This document shows, piece after piece, positions 45,125 through 53,251 of a stretch of DNA of 64,000 bases. The notes under the pieces are model-generated. The model was given only the letters and a program-made list of their open reading frames with translations, was not told the DNA's origin and searched no databases. The DNA is taken from contig NZ_PVTE01000013.1 of assembly GCF_003002825.1 (NCBI RefSeq), positions 62,001 through 126,000 on the forward strand, read 5' to 3'. Origin of the DNA: Spirosoma oryzae. GTDB taxonomy: Bacteria > Bacteroidota > Bacteroidia > Cytophagales > Spirosomataceae. How positions within the stretch are numbered: position 1 is the stretch's first letter; every line of letters begins with the position of its first letter. The position numbers and the translations under genes are program-made.

Positions 45125-45157
45125 AAAAAAGACGGCTGTTCTGCGGCCGTCTTTTTT
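45125..45157. terminator. Strong bidirectional terminator-like hairpin
   Basis: AAAAAAGACGGC and GCCGTCTTTTTT form a perfect 12-bp stem with a 9-base loop and U tracts on both strands. It may mark the boundary between the core chromosome and the island. Confidence 0.8.
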
Positions 45158-45343
45158 ACGATTATTGAGCATCCGTTAGCGCGCAGGGAGCTGTGTATTT
45201 TCGACAGGCGAGTGTAGAAGGAAGAACGGTAGGCTCCTTCTGGTCGTCATGAGCCTGTGTAGGTACGAACGTCGTTCGTAAGACTGGGGTAATTTGCGCT
45301 GACAATCAGCGAATTGGCGTATTTTTGAAGCGCCTATAAAAGG

Positions 45344-45380
45344 AAAAATGCCCTCTTACACGCTGGTAGAAGGCATTTTT
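45344..45380. terminator. AAAAATGCC/GGCATTTTT hairpin, copy 1
   Basis: A 9-bp perfect stem with a 19-base loop. It is repeated with a different loop at 45446-45477. Confidence 0.65.
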
Positions 45381-45445
45381 GACCCGTATTATGAATACAA
45401 CCTGAACTGTTTGGTTAGGGCATTTCGTCCAGCACAGTCCAGTAA

Positions 45446-45477
45446 AAAATGCCCTTCTGGGCTTCCAGTGGCATTTT
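45446..45477. terminator. AAAATGCC/GGCATTTT hairpin, copy 2
   Basis: The same stem core as copy 1, with a 16-base loop, just upstream of the integrase promoter region. Confidence 0.6.
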
Positions 45478-45558
45478 GCTTACATTTGTGAACGCCGAAT
45501 CGTGGACTGGGATGGACATTTTTCGGGAGGTGTTTGAGCAAATGTTTGAGTAAAAGCA

Positions 45559-46896
45559 ATGGGAACGGTTAGTGTAGTGTTGTTTCACAAGCCGCGAAAG
45601 GATGGAAAGTTCGCAGTTTGCATTCGTGTAGGTAAGGATCGTCGGTACAGCTACGAGTCGGTGTGTTACGTCAAAGCCACGCACTGGAACGACCGGCTAA
45701 AGGTAGTGCATACCTACGACCCCCACCACCTGACTTACAATAAGCTGATCAAGGACCGCTACAAGGAGATCGAGCAGATACTGGATGTGTACGACGATAA
45801 CGACTGGCCGTACACAGCGCAGGACATTCTGGACATTAACTACAAGAAATGGGCGGAGGAACAGAAAGCCAAATCGGAGGTTGCCCAAGCGGCAGTACCT
45901 GACGGGCTGATTCTGTTCTGTAAAAAGGTGATGGTGACCCGGTTCTACAAAGCTGAGCAGGTAGTCAACGCCGAGAAGTACGAGATCGAAGCGGAATTGT
46001 ACCGCCGTTATCTGGCCACACTGCGGCCCAAGAAAGTTGATATAGCCATGTCCACGCTCACGGTCGATTTCGTGAACGGGTTCTTTAGATATCTGCGGGA
46101 AGATGCCAAGCGCAAGGTCAGTAAAGATTCGACCTTACAGCGGCATCTGGCCCAATTGATGGCGATACTACGATACGCTCGTGATCAAGGGGTTATCAGC
46201 AAGGTGCCGACGCTGGAGGTACAACTGAACGTGCTAAAATCGAAGAAGGTCAAACTGAACAACGCGCAGATTGACCTGATGCTGAACGGACCGTGGCCGG
46301 AGGAATGGGCGGCTACCAAAGGCGGTCAGACTTCGTTACAGGCCATCGACACGTTTCTGCTCCAGTTCTACCTCTACGGAGCGCGGGTGGCTGACGTGAT
46401 GCTGCTTCGCAACAGGAATATCATTAGCCGGGGCGGGGTGCCAGTGAAGATCGAGTTTTATCAGAAAAAAGGGCGTCGTAAGGAGGGTAAGCGGTTGATG
46501 TCGATCCCTATACCGCCCCCCGCTTTGTCGGTTGTGTCTCGCTACTGGAAAGCCGATAAGCCCGAAGCCTATCTGATACCGTGGCTGGAATACGAGCCGG
46601 ACGTAACCCGAACGACGGCAGAAAACAAGCTGCTGATGGAGGAGGATATAGGCCGGGCTACGTCGCGTATGAACGCGGGTCTGCGTCGGTTGGAGTCGAT
46701 AACGAATACCGAACTGAGCGGGTTTACCTCCCACTCGGCGCGGCACAGCTATGCTCAGCGGGCTAAGCGAAAGGGTAAGTCAATCGAGTGGATTAAGGAA
46801 ACGCTGGGGCATAGTAATTACGATATTACGGCGGGGTATCTGGATGATCTGGACGCCGACGAGCTGAACCAGAATATGCAAGACGTTTACGACTAA
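45559..46896 (+). CDS. Tyrosine recombinase / site-specific integrase
   Basis: A 445-residue phage-type integrase. The N-terminal arm-binding and SAM-like core-binding domains occupy ~1-220 (VDFVNGFFRYLREDAK is typical). The catalytic part has Arg in YGARVADVMLLR, the HxxR box as HSARHSYAQRAKRKGK (~390-405) and the nucleophile tyrosine in TAGYLDDLD (~430). It is of the Bacteroidota mobile-element class and likely moved the island that follows. Both catalytic boxes are intact. The target site is not evident. Confidence 0.9.
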   Translation: MGTVSVVLFHKPRKDGKFAVCIRVGKDRRYSYESVCYVKATHWNDRLKVVHTYDPHHLTYNKLIKDRYKEIEQILDVYDDNDWPYTAQDILDINYKKWAEEQKAKSEVAQAAVPDGLILFCKKVMVTRFYKAEQVVNAEKYEIEAELYRRYLATLRPKKVDIAMSTLTVDFVNGFFRYLREDAKRKVSKDSTLQRHLAQLMAILRYARDQGVISKVPTLEVQLNVLKSKKVKLNNAQIDLMLNGPWPEEWAATKGGQTSLQAIDTFLLQFYLYGARVADVMLLRNRNIISRGGVPVKIEFYQKKGRRKEGKRLMSIPIPPPALSVVSRYWKADKPEAYLIPWLEYEPDVTRTTAENKLLMEEDIGRATSRMNAGLRRLESITNTELSGFTSHSARHSYAQRAKRKGKSIEWIKETLGHSNYDITAGYLDDLDADELNQNMQDVYD

Positions 46897-47447
46897 AAAA
46901 ACGTACAATGATCTTTGTATTAGTTAATCATATTTACCTCCCCGAATATATGAGTTCAGGTTCTGGTAATCGCATTACCATAAGTATGTGATGGAACGGA
47001 AACATCTATATTTTTCTATGTCCGAAGAACTCTGGCGCGTAGGAGACAAAGATGACTGTATTCTACTTAAAGCGTACCAAGCGGTAAGCTGTCGATCAGT
47101 TAGTACTTATTTCTCCTTCCAAACTGTAGTATAGCAGGGCAATATCTACTGTCGATAGTGATGACAGATCGAATCATAGCCAGCCCTGGCTTGCCGCACG
47201 CGATCGTGGCATCTTGTCTATGGTAGCTGACAATACACCTAGCTGATTATCTGGCTAATCCGTGAATAGACATTGCTGTCTCTAAGAGATTTTGTAGCTA
47301 TGTAGTTGGGCAAGGATTCACTCAATCGTTTACAGCTGACCTGAGCGACTATGTTACCTTATAATAAATTGCTCTTTCTAATCGTGGCTTAATGAGGGGA
47401 ATAATGCGTATTTTAGTCAAACTATAATCATCAATCAGATCCACATC
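46897..47447. other. AT-rich non-coding gap inside the island
   Basis: 551 bases with no open frame of convincing quality and no recognisable RNA. A few words suggest old coding sequence but I cannot assign any. The base composition is clearly lower in GC than the region before 44.8 kb. Confidence 0.5.
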
Positions 47448-47954
47448 ATGACTAAACTTTACTTTATTGTTATAGCTCTCTTAAGTATACTAGTGGGTTG
47501 TAACAAGCCAGGCGTAGACGCCAACTCGACCACTCCCAGATCTGGCAGCGAATATTTCGTTTCGTTTAAGATGGGACAGAAGACTTACCTTCTTGATAAA
47601 TCGGCAAGTATTAGCAATTTAAAGGCTTCCGGTGTTCCAGGAGCCTTTTCTTATTTTCCCGGCAAAGTGAGCATCAGAGGGATCGGTGATACTCCACTTG
47701 ATATTGCCTTGGGAACAAATCAAGCATCAACCGGCAAACCTGAAAGTAGGCCAGTGGTCAGTGGGTATTTTAACCAGGACCAGTTTACCTCATACTTCGT
47801 CAATTATACGCCCAATGAAGATATGGGTACACTAAACATCACCAGTATCGATAACAACGTAGCAGAGGGCACATTTACCATGGTGGTTACCATCAAGGGA
47901 ACGTTGAACAAGGTACCAATAACTGATGGTAAATTCAGGGTAAAATTTATGTAG
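47448..47954 (+). CDS. Hypothetical lipoprotein of the island
   Basis: A 168-residue protein with a signal and lipobox (LLSILVGC, Cys18). The mature part is beta-rich (SEYFVSFKMGQKTYLLD, TLNITSIDNNVAEGTFTMVV, TDGKFRVKF); the FTMVV...ITDGKFRVKF pattern recurs in small Bacteroidota lipoproteins of unknown function. Codon use is AT-rich. It is convergent with umuC, whose restored frame ends 8 bases beyond. Confidence 0.6.
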   Translation: MTKLYFIVIALLSILVGCNKPGVDANSTTPRSGSEYFVSFKMGQKTYLLDKSASISNLKASGVPGAFSYFPGKVSIRGIGDTPLDIALGTNQASTGKPESRPVVSGYFNQDQFTSYFVNYTPNEDMGTLNITSIDNNVAEGTFTMVVTIKGTLNKVPITDGKFRVKFM

Positions 47955-47961
47955 CCCACGG

Positions 47962-49245
47962 TCAGCGGACTGTAAGTATCTCTTTCCAGTCAGTTGTGCG
48001 CCGGGGCGACATCCATTGGCGTTTGTGGTGCCAACTTGAATCATACCCTGCACCAGCCAGCCGTACCCGGTCGCGGCCGTAGCGTTTATTCAGCGCATCC
48101 ATAACACCAGATAGCTTGCTCATCCGTCCGTCGGGCTCGTCGATGAATAAATGCTGTTGCAGATGCGTGTCTGGCACCAGGCCGCTCAGCATGACGCCTA
48201 CTTTCTGGTATTCGTAGCCAGACTTGAAAACGGCTTTCAGCAGCGCATGGGCGTAGCTGACCAACTCGGCTGTGCTGTTACTGGCGTGAGGAAGCTCGGC
48301 GGTACGGATACCGTGATACTGCCTGGCAGGCTGGCCGTTATGGGCTGTGATCTTGTGTCGGTTGGTATGCAGAAATACGGTAACTGCGCCGGCGGCAGAG
48401 CCTTATTTACGTAGCTTTTCGGCCGCGCGGCTCAGGTGTGTAACCATTGCCTGGCTGATCGTGTCCAGATCGGACACACCCCGTCCGAAGGATGGTGCCG
48501 TACAGATGGCCTTTTTGTTCGGTGCTTCGGTTTCGAGCATCTTGCAGGGCGTACCCCGTAACTCGTAGGCTAGGCGAAGGCCGTTGACCGTCAGCTTCTG
48601 GTTGATCCAGTCGTCAGGTAGCGCGGCAAACTGGGCGGCCGTGCGAATACCGTTACGTTTCAGCATACCGGCGTAACGCCAGCCGATACCCCACAGATCA
48701 TCGACGGAGAAGTCGGTCAGGGCATCGTTGATACGGCCTGGTGTGTCGAGCAGCAGGACGCCCGTTTGCGGTTCTTGTCGCTTGGCGTAGAAATTAGCAA
48801 TCTTACACAGCGTCTTTGTCGGCGTGATACCAACGGATACCGGTATACGTGTCCACTGAGCGATGGTCTGGCGGATGGTTGTAGCCAATAAAGTGAGGTC
48901 GGCATATACCGACTCGTAGCCGGACAGGTCCAGAAACGCTTCATCAATACTGTATACTTCGACCTGCTCAACGAATCGCCCCAGCGTGGCCATGACCCGG
49001 CTGCTCATATCACCGTAGAGCGTGTAGTTACTGCTGAAAATACGAATGCCCTGCTGCTCGATGTGCTCGCGCAACTGAAAGAAGGGTGTCCCCATTTTTA
49101 CAACTAGTGCCTTCAACTCGTTCGATCGAGCGATCAGGCAGCCGTCATTATTTGAAAGCACACCAACAGGCTTACCGATCAGGGCCGGGTTGAAGGCCCG
49201 CTCGCAGGAGACGTAGAAGTTATTACAGTCGACAAGAGCCAGCAT
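47962..49245 (-). pseudogene. umuC: Y-family DNA polymerase UmuC, interrupted by an in-frame stop
   Basis: The gene reads as one continuous frame of 427 codons apart from TAA at codon 281 (48403-48405). Before it: catalytic core with CNNFYVSCERAFNP (~7-20), SIDEAFLDLSGYE (~100-112) and the YxxY/thumb segments, ending AAEKLRK. After it, in the same frame, GSAAGAVTVFLHTNRHK and the rest of the little-finger domain down to a normal stop at 47962. Relatives have a Gln at this spot (EKLRKQG), so a single C-to-T change (CAA to TAA) explains it. The polymerase core without the little finger is not expected to be functional. Confidence 0.85.
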
Positions 49246-49248
49246 AAG

Positions 49249-49713
49249 CTACAGCGGTTTCTGAATGACAAACGTAACGACGCCAAACACCCGGAAGTCG
49301 TCGCCCTCGTGGACGTAGATCGGCGTGTATTTGGGATTGGAGGGCATCAGCACAATCATGTCGCCGTGTGACGGGCCTCCGGCATAATGCACCCGCTTCA
49401 CCGTGTGTTCACCGTTGATCCAGACCACGCAGATTTTACCGTCGACAGCTTCGCGCGACGAGTCGACGATCAGTATATCGCCCGGCTCAATTCGATCACC
49501 GGTCATACTGTCGCCGGTGACCCGCACGAAGTAGGTTGCTTCGGCATTACTGATGCACAGGTCGTTCAGATCACAGACGCGTTCGACATAGTTTTCGGCA
49601 GGGGAGGGGAAGCCGGCCCGTACTAGTGATCCGTAAAAGGGGACCCTCAACCGCTGTCCGACAGCCGCCTTCTGCATAAAATCGTCGCAATCTGTTTCGG
49701 TAAACTCGCTCAT
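49249..49713 (-). CDS. umuD: UmuD-like S24 peptidase, SOS mutagenesis partner
   Basis: A 154-residue protein from the ATG at 49713; a TTG at 49722 adds three residues. It has an AGFPSPAENYVE cleavage site (Ala-Gly near 33), the serine in GDSMTGDRI (~67) and the lysine in GEHTVKRV (~105), so self-cleavage is expected in response to RecA filaments. It overlaps nothing and ends three bases before umuC. It probably forms an operon with umuC that uses the palindrome at 49749 as its operator. Confidence 0.88.
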   Translation of the reverse strand: MSEFTETDCDDFMQKAAVGQRLRVPFYGSLVRAGFPSPAENYVERVCDLNDLCISNAEATYFVRVTGDSMTGDRIEPGDILIVDSSREAVDGKICVVWINGEHTVKRVHYAGGPSHGDMIVLMPSNPKYTPIYVHEGDDFRVFGVVTFVIQKPL

Positions 49714-49748
49714 ATAATACAAGTAGATCTATAAACCAGGTCACTATG

Positions 49749-49765
49749 ATATAACTTTGTTATAT
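49749..49765. promoter_or_regulatory. Palindromic operator between umuD and a divergent gene
   Basis: ATATAAC-TTT-GTTATAT is a perfect 7-bp inverted repeat 36 bases upstream of the umuD ATG. On the plus strand TAACTTTG (49752-49759) also fits the -7 consensus for the gene at 49854, so a repressor bound here would block both directions. LexA-type or UmuD-family control is an inference. Confidence 0.55.
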
Positions 49766-49853
49766 AGAATGCAAATTTTAGGTTGATATAAATTGGAAAT
49801 GCACAAATTCTTAATTATATTGAAAGAAACCAATCTACAAACCATCTCAACTT

Positions 49854-50171
49854 ATGCAGACTGTCTATATTAATTACCCCGAACCCCACATCACCAGATA
49901 TACTAATGTCGATTCCAGGCAGATCAGAAAGCATGGTAAGGAGGAACAGCGGTACATCCGGATTACTCATACGACTTTGTCTGAAGAACTCAGCAAGTTT
50001 AAGAGAAGAGTGTACAAATTCGGTAGCAAAAAAGCAATCAATGATATGTACATTGATTTGGACTTGAATGATCCGGAATTTGAACTGGCTGTTCTGAAGC
50101 ATATACAGCAGCTAATCGGTAAGCATTACAAACCGCTTTCACCTATCAGAACAAGCATAAATAAAGCTTGA
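49854..50171 (+). CDS. Hypothetical island protein
   Basis: A 105-residue protein of unknown family, divergent from umuD and sharing the operator region. It is basic, with a predicted beta strand (QTVYINYPEPHITRY), a charged helical middle (RQIRKHGKEEQRYIRI), and a final helix ELAVLKHIQQLIGKH. Codon use is AT-rich. It could be a small regulator or a DNA-associated protein; I do not assign a function. Confidence 0.55.
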   Translation: MQTVYINYPEPHITRYTNVDSRQIRKHGKEEQRYIRITHTTLSEELSKFKRRVYKFGSKKAINDMYIDLDLNDPEFELAVLKHIQQLIGKHYKPLSPIRTSINKA

Positions 50172-50202
50172 TAAAGTTTTCAAAAGTTAAACTAAAAACA
50201 TG

Positions 50203-51638
50203 AGTCATCCCGAAGTTTGGAGGACGATCTGATAGCTATTGAACAAGGCCGCCAAGGCTGATCGTAGCCGATAAAGCGGTGTCAGTGCAGACTGGCACCG
50301 CTTTCCGGTTCGATGACACCAGCCTCGAAGCAAGGCTGAACGCTCCTCACTTTGCTCCACGCCCAGTAACGCCAGCAGAAACGCGTATACCAAGGCTACC
50401 ATCATCATCAACTTGAGCCGATTAAGCCAGAACCACAACCGGGGCGACTGGATGGACAACTCACTTTTGGCAAAGCGCCAGCAGGTCTCAATTTGCCAGC
50501 GCCGGGCGTATGCTAACACCACCGACCAAAGCTGGTCAACATCATCACAGGGCTGATTGGTTAGCAAATAAATACCACGGCTCTTTTCCTTTCCCTAGTC
50601 GGCAGACAACTAACCAAAGTGCCTGCTCTGGGTAATCCGGGTGAGTAACGGGCAAGGCTAGAGCCCCACTCCGGCGCCACTGCTGGTGGTGGGCATCCCA
50701 GACCTGACGACGTACCCGAGCGGGTTTGCCACGAGCGATCTTCCAGGCATTACGTAGCCCCTTCTCATCAATAAGTTGATAGCGCTTGGGCCAGCGTACA
50801 ACAAAGGGTACCGCCTGGCTGATCAGCACGCCCAGCCAGCGTTTACCCGCGTAGCCCCGATCGAACACATGCCACAGTCCCCGACCAAAGGCGTTGACGG
50901 CTTGCTCTAACAGATTGGCCTGTAGCGTTAGCCGATCCTGCGCATACTCACCCCGTGTGGTGTACCAGCGGAAGAAGGCTACGCAGGGGTGGATCTTCAA
51001 GCCCGCCAGTAGCAGGCCCATCCACTCAAAACCAGGCACATGCACCGGGTGTCCACCGGGCGGATTAAAGAAGCCGGGTTTGATGCGCTTTAGTCGCTTG
51101 GCTTTACTACTGCGTACGGCGCATAAGCCTTCGGATCGAATGCTCTCAGGCTTTTCAATGACACTTTCATCCCAGAGCAAGACTCCAACCTGGTTCTGCT
51201 GCTGAAGTTGGTGAGCCACCTGCTGGGCTTTGGCCAGCAGGAATTCCTCGATCAGCGAGTGATTCCAGTTTTTACTTCGTAGTAGGTTGCTGATGCGCTT
51301 AGTCCCAGCGGGTGCCTGGGCTTCCCCCAATAACTTACCACCTAACTCACTGAGCAACAAACCCAGACTGTTATGTCGGAAGCGGATAATGCAGCTCAAT
51401 AAGGCGCTAAAGGTTGTCACTAGTCGTCGATCAAGCACCTGATCCAACTGCTGAGTCAAGGGCTGGACAAACTGGTAGAGTTTTCGCTGAAAATAGTCAG
51501 CCTGCTGTTTGATAAGGTCAGTTTGGGTACCGACTTTTACGGCGTCCTTGGACATAAGAAAACCTTCCGGTTAGTAGTTCGCACCACTAAATTCGGAAGG
51601 TTTTCGCTTTTAAGTCAATCTCAAAGTTCGGGATGACT
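50203..51638. mobile_element. IS4-family insertion sequence with frameshifted transposase
   Basis: A 1436-bp element. Ends: AGTCATCCCGAAGTTTG at the left and the complement of AGTCATCCCGAACTTTG at the right, flanked by CATG on both sides (a four-base candidate target duplication; the longer match outside, AAAACATG, may be chance). The transposase reads right to left. A hairpin with AAAACCTTCCG / CGGAAGGTTTT arms (51561-51605) lies upstream of the transposase, a place where read-through from outside would be blocked. Confidence 0.85.
50205..51555 (-). pseudogene. IS4-family transposase split into two frames
   Basis: The first frame (51555-50545, 336 residues) has the DDE residues LLWDESVIEKPES and HVFDRGYAGKRWL; it ends GKGKEPWYLFANQSAL. 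The second (50567-50205, 120 residues) starts LTNQPCDDVDQLWSVV and has the Y-x2-R-x3-E-x6-K motif intact (YARRWQIETCWRFAK). Read together they form a normal IS4 transposase, so a +1 shift (or its equivalent) at TATTTATTTGCTAACC is needed. I cannot exclude programmed shifting, but most IS4 transposases are single-frame. The second frame stops inside the left terminal repeat. Confidence 0.8.
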
Positions 51639-51858
51639 CATGTTTTCGCTTCTATCCACACCATACCTGCTTTGAGCAGGTTGATAGGGTAAAGGTACTA
51701 CCGAGTGCTGCTTGATGGAAATCGCCGTTACTGTGTTCATACAGGTCGCATGCGCCGATCTCATTTGTTGCAGTAAATTGCTGCAAGTAGTTGGCCGTCG
51801 CTGGCTTATGTATTAATAATCGTATTTGTTTACCACTCATTTTCAATTCTACCACGTC

Positions 51859-52605
51859 ATGACCTCTGAGATTCTCGAACGGATCAAGCAGCCCATTCCC
51901 GATCAACTTTCCGTTACGACACAGACAACACCCGTTGTTTACTTCGGTGATTTTAACAAAGCGTCTGCCTGCACTATCTCGATCAACCCAAGCCACTGTG
52001 AATTCTACGGTAATACAGCTGTCCTCACGGGTGCAAAAAAACGGCTGGTTTCCAGAAAAGAGCTTAATAGAGCTGACGCGGAAGCATTGAGCCAGCAAGA
52101 AGCAGAAGAGGCACTTGACTACTGCAACAAATACTTTCGGCGCAATCCTTACAAAACTTGGTTCAATAAGTACGATGAGTTCCTGAAGCCGTGGGGCCTG
52201 TCATACTATGATGATTCAGTGGTTCATCTGGATCTAGTACAGTGGGCCACCACACCCCTGTGGAGTGGCCTTAGTCAGACTCAGAGAAACGCTCTGCTTC
52301 AATCAGATCTCCCTTTTCTGAAAACGCTTTTACAGAAGAAGTTCGATCGCATTTTCCTGAATGGCAAAACCGTTGTCAGCGCCGTTGAGCAGCACCTTGA
52401 TCTGCACCTGACGCAATACAAGGCTACATTCAGTACACATGGGAAGAATCGAAGCACCAACTTCACAATCTATCATGGGTATTACAATGATTCGGAAGTA
52501 ATTGGCTGGTCGTCCTACCTGCAGTCCATTGTAATTCCCGGTTATGAGGACGCTCGACAGCTTGCCTTAATTATTAAAGCCCGGCTAGAGTCAGACGAAA
52601 AATAG
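51859..52605 (+). CDS. Uracil-DNA-glycosylase-superfamily-like protein
   Basis: A 248-residue protein from the ATG at 51859 (MTSEILERIKQ). VYFGDFNKASACTISINPS near 27-45 resembles motif I of UDG-like proteins (G-I-N-P-S type). Later, YDDSVVHLDLVQWATTPLWS and FDRIFLNGKTVVSAV match the layout of a poorly described UDG-superfamily branch I know from unannotated bacterial proteins. The C-terminal part has a second conserved-looking stretch (STNFTIYHGYY). The catalytic residues are not certain. It lies between the IS element and the tRNA locus; DNA repair or base-modification defence would fit with umuDC nearby. Confidence 0.55.
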   Translation: MTSEILERIKQPIPDQLSVTTQTTPVVYFGDFNKASACTISINPSHCEFYGNTAVLTGAKKRLVSRKELNRADAEALSQQEAEEALDYCNKYFRRNPYKTWFNKYDEFLKPWGLSYYDDSVVHLDLVQWATTPLWSGLSQTQRNALLQSDLPFLKTLLQKKFDRIFLNGKTVVSAVEQHLDLHLTQYKATFSTHGKNRSTNFTIYHGYYNDSEVIGWSSYLQSIVIPGYEDARQLALIIKARLESDEK

Positions 52606-52629
52606 CCTGCCCTATAGCCGGTAATTACA

Positions 52630-52809
52630 ATGTTGTTTGCTGTTCAGCGCATCATATCGGGTGGGCAAACTGGGGTCGATCCGATTTGGTTGGTAGTTGC
52701 AAATGAACTCGGCACATTCGCTGGCGAGTTTTCACTTGAGGAGTTGTCCACTGAAACGGGTTTCAATCGGCCATTGGAAGCTGACTATGGCTCGACGAGT
52801 ACGTACTAG
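52630..52809 (+). pseudogene. Fragment of a putative molybdenum-carrier (cpYpsA) gene
   Basis: A 59-codon frame that opens with RIISGGQTGVDPIWLVVANELG, the N-terminal signature of cpYpsA-type proteins, which continue normally with A-x-D-x-A and a longer nucleotide-binding fold. Here the conserved R/A residues after 'TGVD' are replaced by PIW, a large segment is missing, and the frame closes after TETGFNRPLEADYGSTS. It follows the UDG-like gene by 24 bases. It looks like the remnant of a deleted gene. Confidence 0.6.
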
Positions 52810-52937
52810 CCAAATAAGGAAGTGCGCTGAACGCAGAGCGGTGTCAGTGCTATTACGGTATCTTGTACGATGCTTTGGTTGCGAATGAGCGCCGGAACTG
52901 ATAAAAAACGGCTGCGAGATTTTTTTGCTGAAAAATA

Positions 52938-52967
52938 TTGCCTCGTAAAATCGCCCATCTATATTTG
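52938..52967 (+). promoter_or_regulatory. Consensus promoter of the tRNA attenuator unit
   Basis: TTG at 52938-52940, a 19-base spacer and TATATTTG at 52960-52967 match the Bacteroidota -33/-7 consensus exactly. Transcription should begin near 52970-52972, that is at or almost at the ATG of the leader ORF (52972). Confidence 0.8.
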
Positions 52968-52971
52968 CGAC

Positions 52972-53040
52972 ATGAAAGCTCTTGGGCACACCACATTCTT
53001 TTCGTTTTATTGCTTTAGTCGGAAGCAAGCGGACGAATAG
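52972..53040 (+). CDS. 22-residue leader peptide of the tRNA-Cys-Phe-Tyr operon
   Basis: A short ORF (ATG 52972, TAG 53038-53040). After MKALGHTT comes the run FFSFYCF, encoded by TTC TTT TCG TTT TAT TGC TTT (52996-53016), then SRKQADE. Four Phe, one Tyr and one Cys in seven codons match the tRNA genes downstream (tRNA-Cys, tRNA-Phe, tRNA-Tyr). The promoter places the transcript start at or next to the ATG, so the ORF is nearly leaderless. The codons for SRKQAD include a sequence that can pair with the terminator 5' arm. I infer a ribosome-mediated attenuation leader; no translation evidence is available. Confidence 0.75.
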   Translation: MKALGHTTFFSFYCFSRKQADE

Positions 53041-53077
53041 TGCCTAATCTATAGCCATTATGTAAGCCGCTTGCTCC
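53021..53077 (+). promoter_or_regulatory. Antiterminator pairing (leader 3' part with terminator 5' arm)
   Basis: GGAAGCAAGCGG at 53021-53032, inside the leader ORF, is complementary to CCGCTTGCTCC at 53067-53077 (11 bp, one bulged A). That second sequence contains part of the 5' arm of the terminator at 53064-53091, so the two structures exclude each other. A ribosome stalled on the Phe/Tyr/Cys codons just upstream would leave 53021-53032 free to pair; one that reaches the stop codon at 53038 would cover it. Confidence 0.75.
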
Positions 53078-53096
53078 ACAGTAAGCGGCTTTTTTT
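53064..53096 (+). terminator. Attenuator terminator upstream of tRNA-Cys
   Basis: AAGCCGCTT (53064-53072) and AAGCGGCTT (53083-53091) form a perfect 9-bp GC-rich stem with a 10-base loop, followed by a run of T to 53096. The tRNA-Cys gene begins two bases later. Confidence 0.85.
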
Positions 53097-53098
53097 GT

Positions 53099-53172
53099 GC
53101 CTAGTATGCTCATTGGATGGGCGTTGGTCTGCAAAACTGATGTAGTCAGTTCGATTCTGACACTAGGCTCCA
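53099..53172 (+). tRNA. tRNA-Cys (GCA)
   Basis: Seven-base-pair acceptor GCCTAGT/ACTAGGC, D stem GCTC/GGGC, anticodon arm TTGGT-CTGCAAA-ACTGA with anticodon GCA, T arm GTCAG-TTCGATT-CTGAC. The 3' TCCA follows, so CCA is encoded. The D loop is very short. First tRNA of a three-gene unit under the attenuator. Confidence 0.88.
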
Positions 53173-53173
53173 T

Positions 53174-53246
53174 GGAACTGTTACCGAGATGGTCAAGGTG
53201 CTGCACTGAAAATGCAGTTATGTCGGTTCGAGTCCGACCGGTTCCA
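53174..53246 (+). tRNA. tRNA-Phe (GAA)
   Basis: Acceptor GGAACTG/CGGTTCC (one T-G), anticodon arm CTGCA-CTGAAAA-TGCAG with anticodon GAA, T arm GTCGG-TTCGAGT-CCGAC. The D arm (ACCGAGATGGTCAAGGT) is unusual and partly resembles that of class II tRNAs. CCA is not encoded. It begins one base after the end of tRNA-Cys. Confidence 0.88.
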
Positions 53247-53251
53247 CAAAT

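Larger units (their letters stand above)
44843..45558. other. Non-coding gap upstream of the integrase
   Basis: 716 bases without a convincing gene. It holds three hairpins listed separately (45125-45157, 45344-45380, 45446-45477) and a TACATTTG at 45481 that fits the -7 consensus for the integrase gene, though without a -33 TTG at the right spacing. No attachment-site direct repeat was found by eye. Confidence 0.5.
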
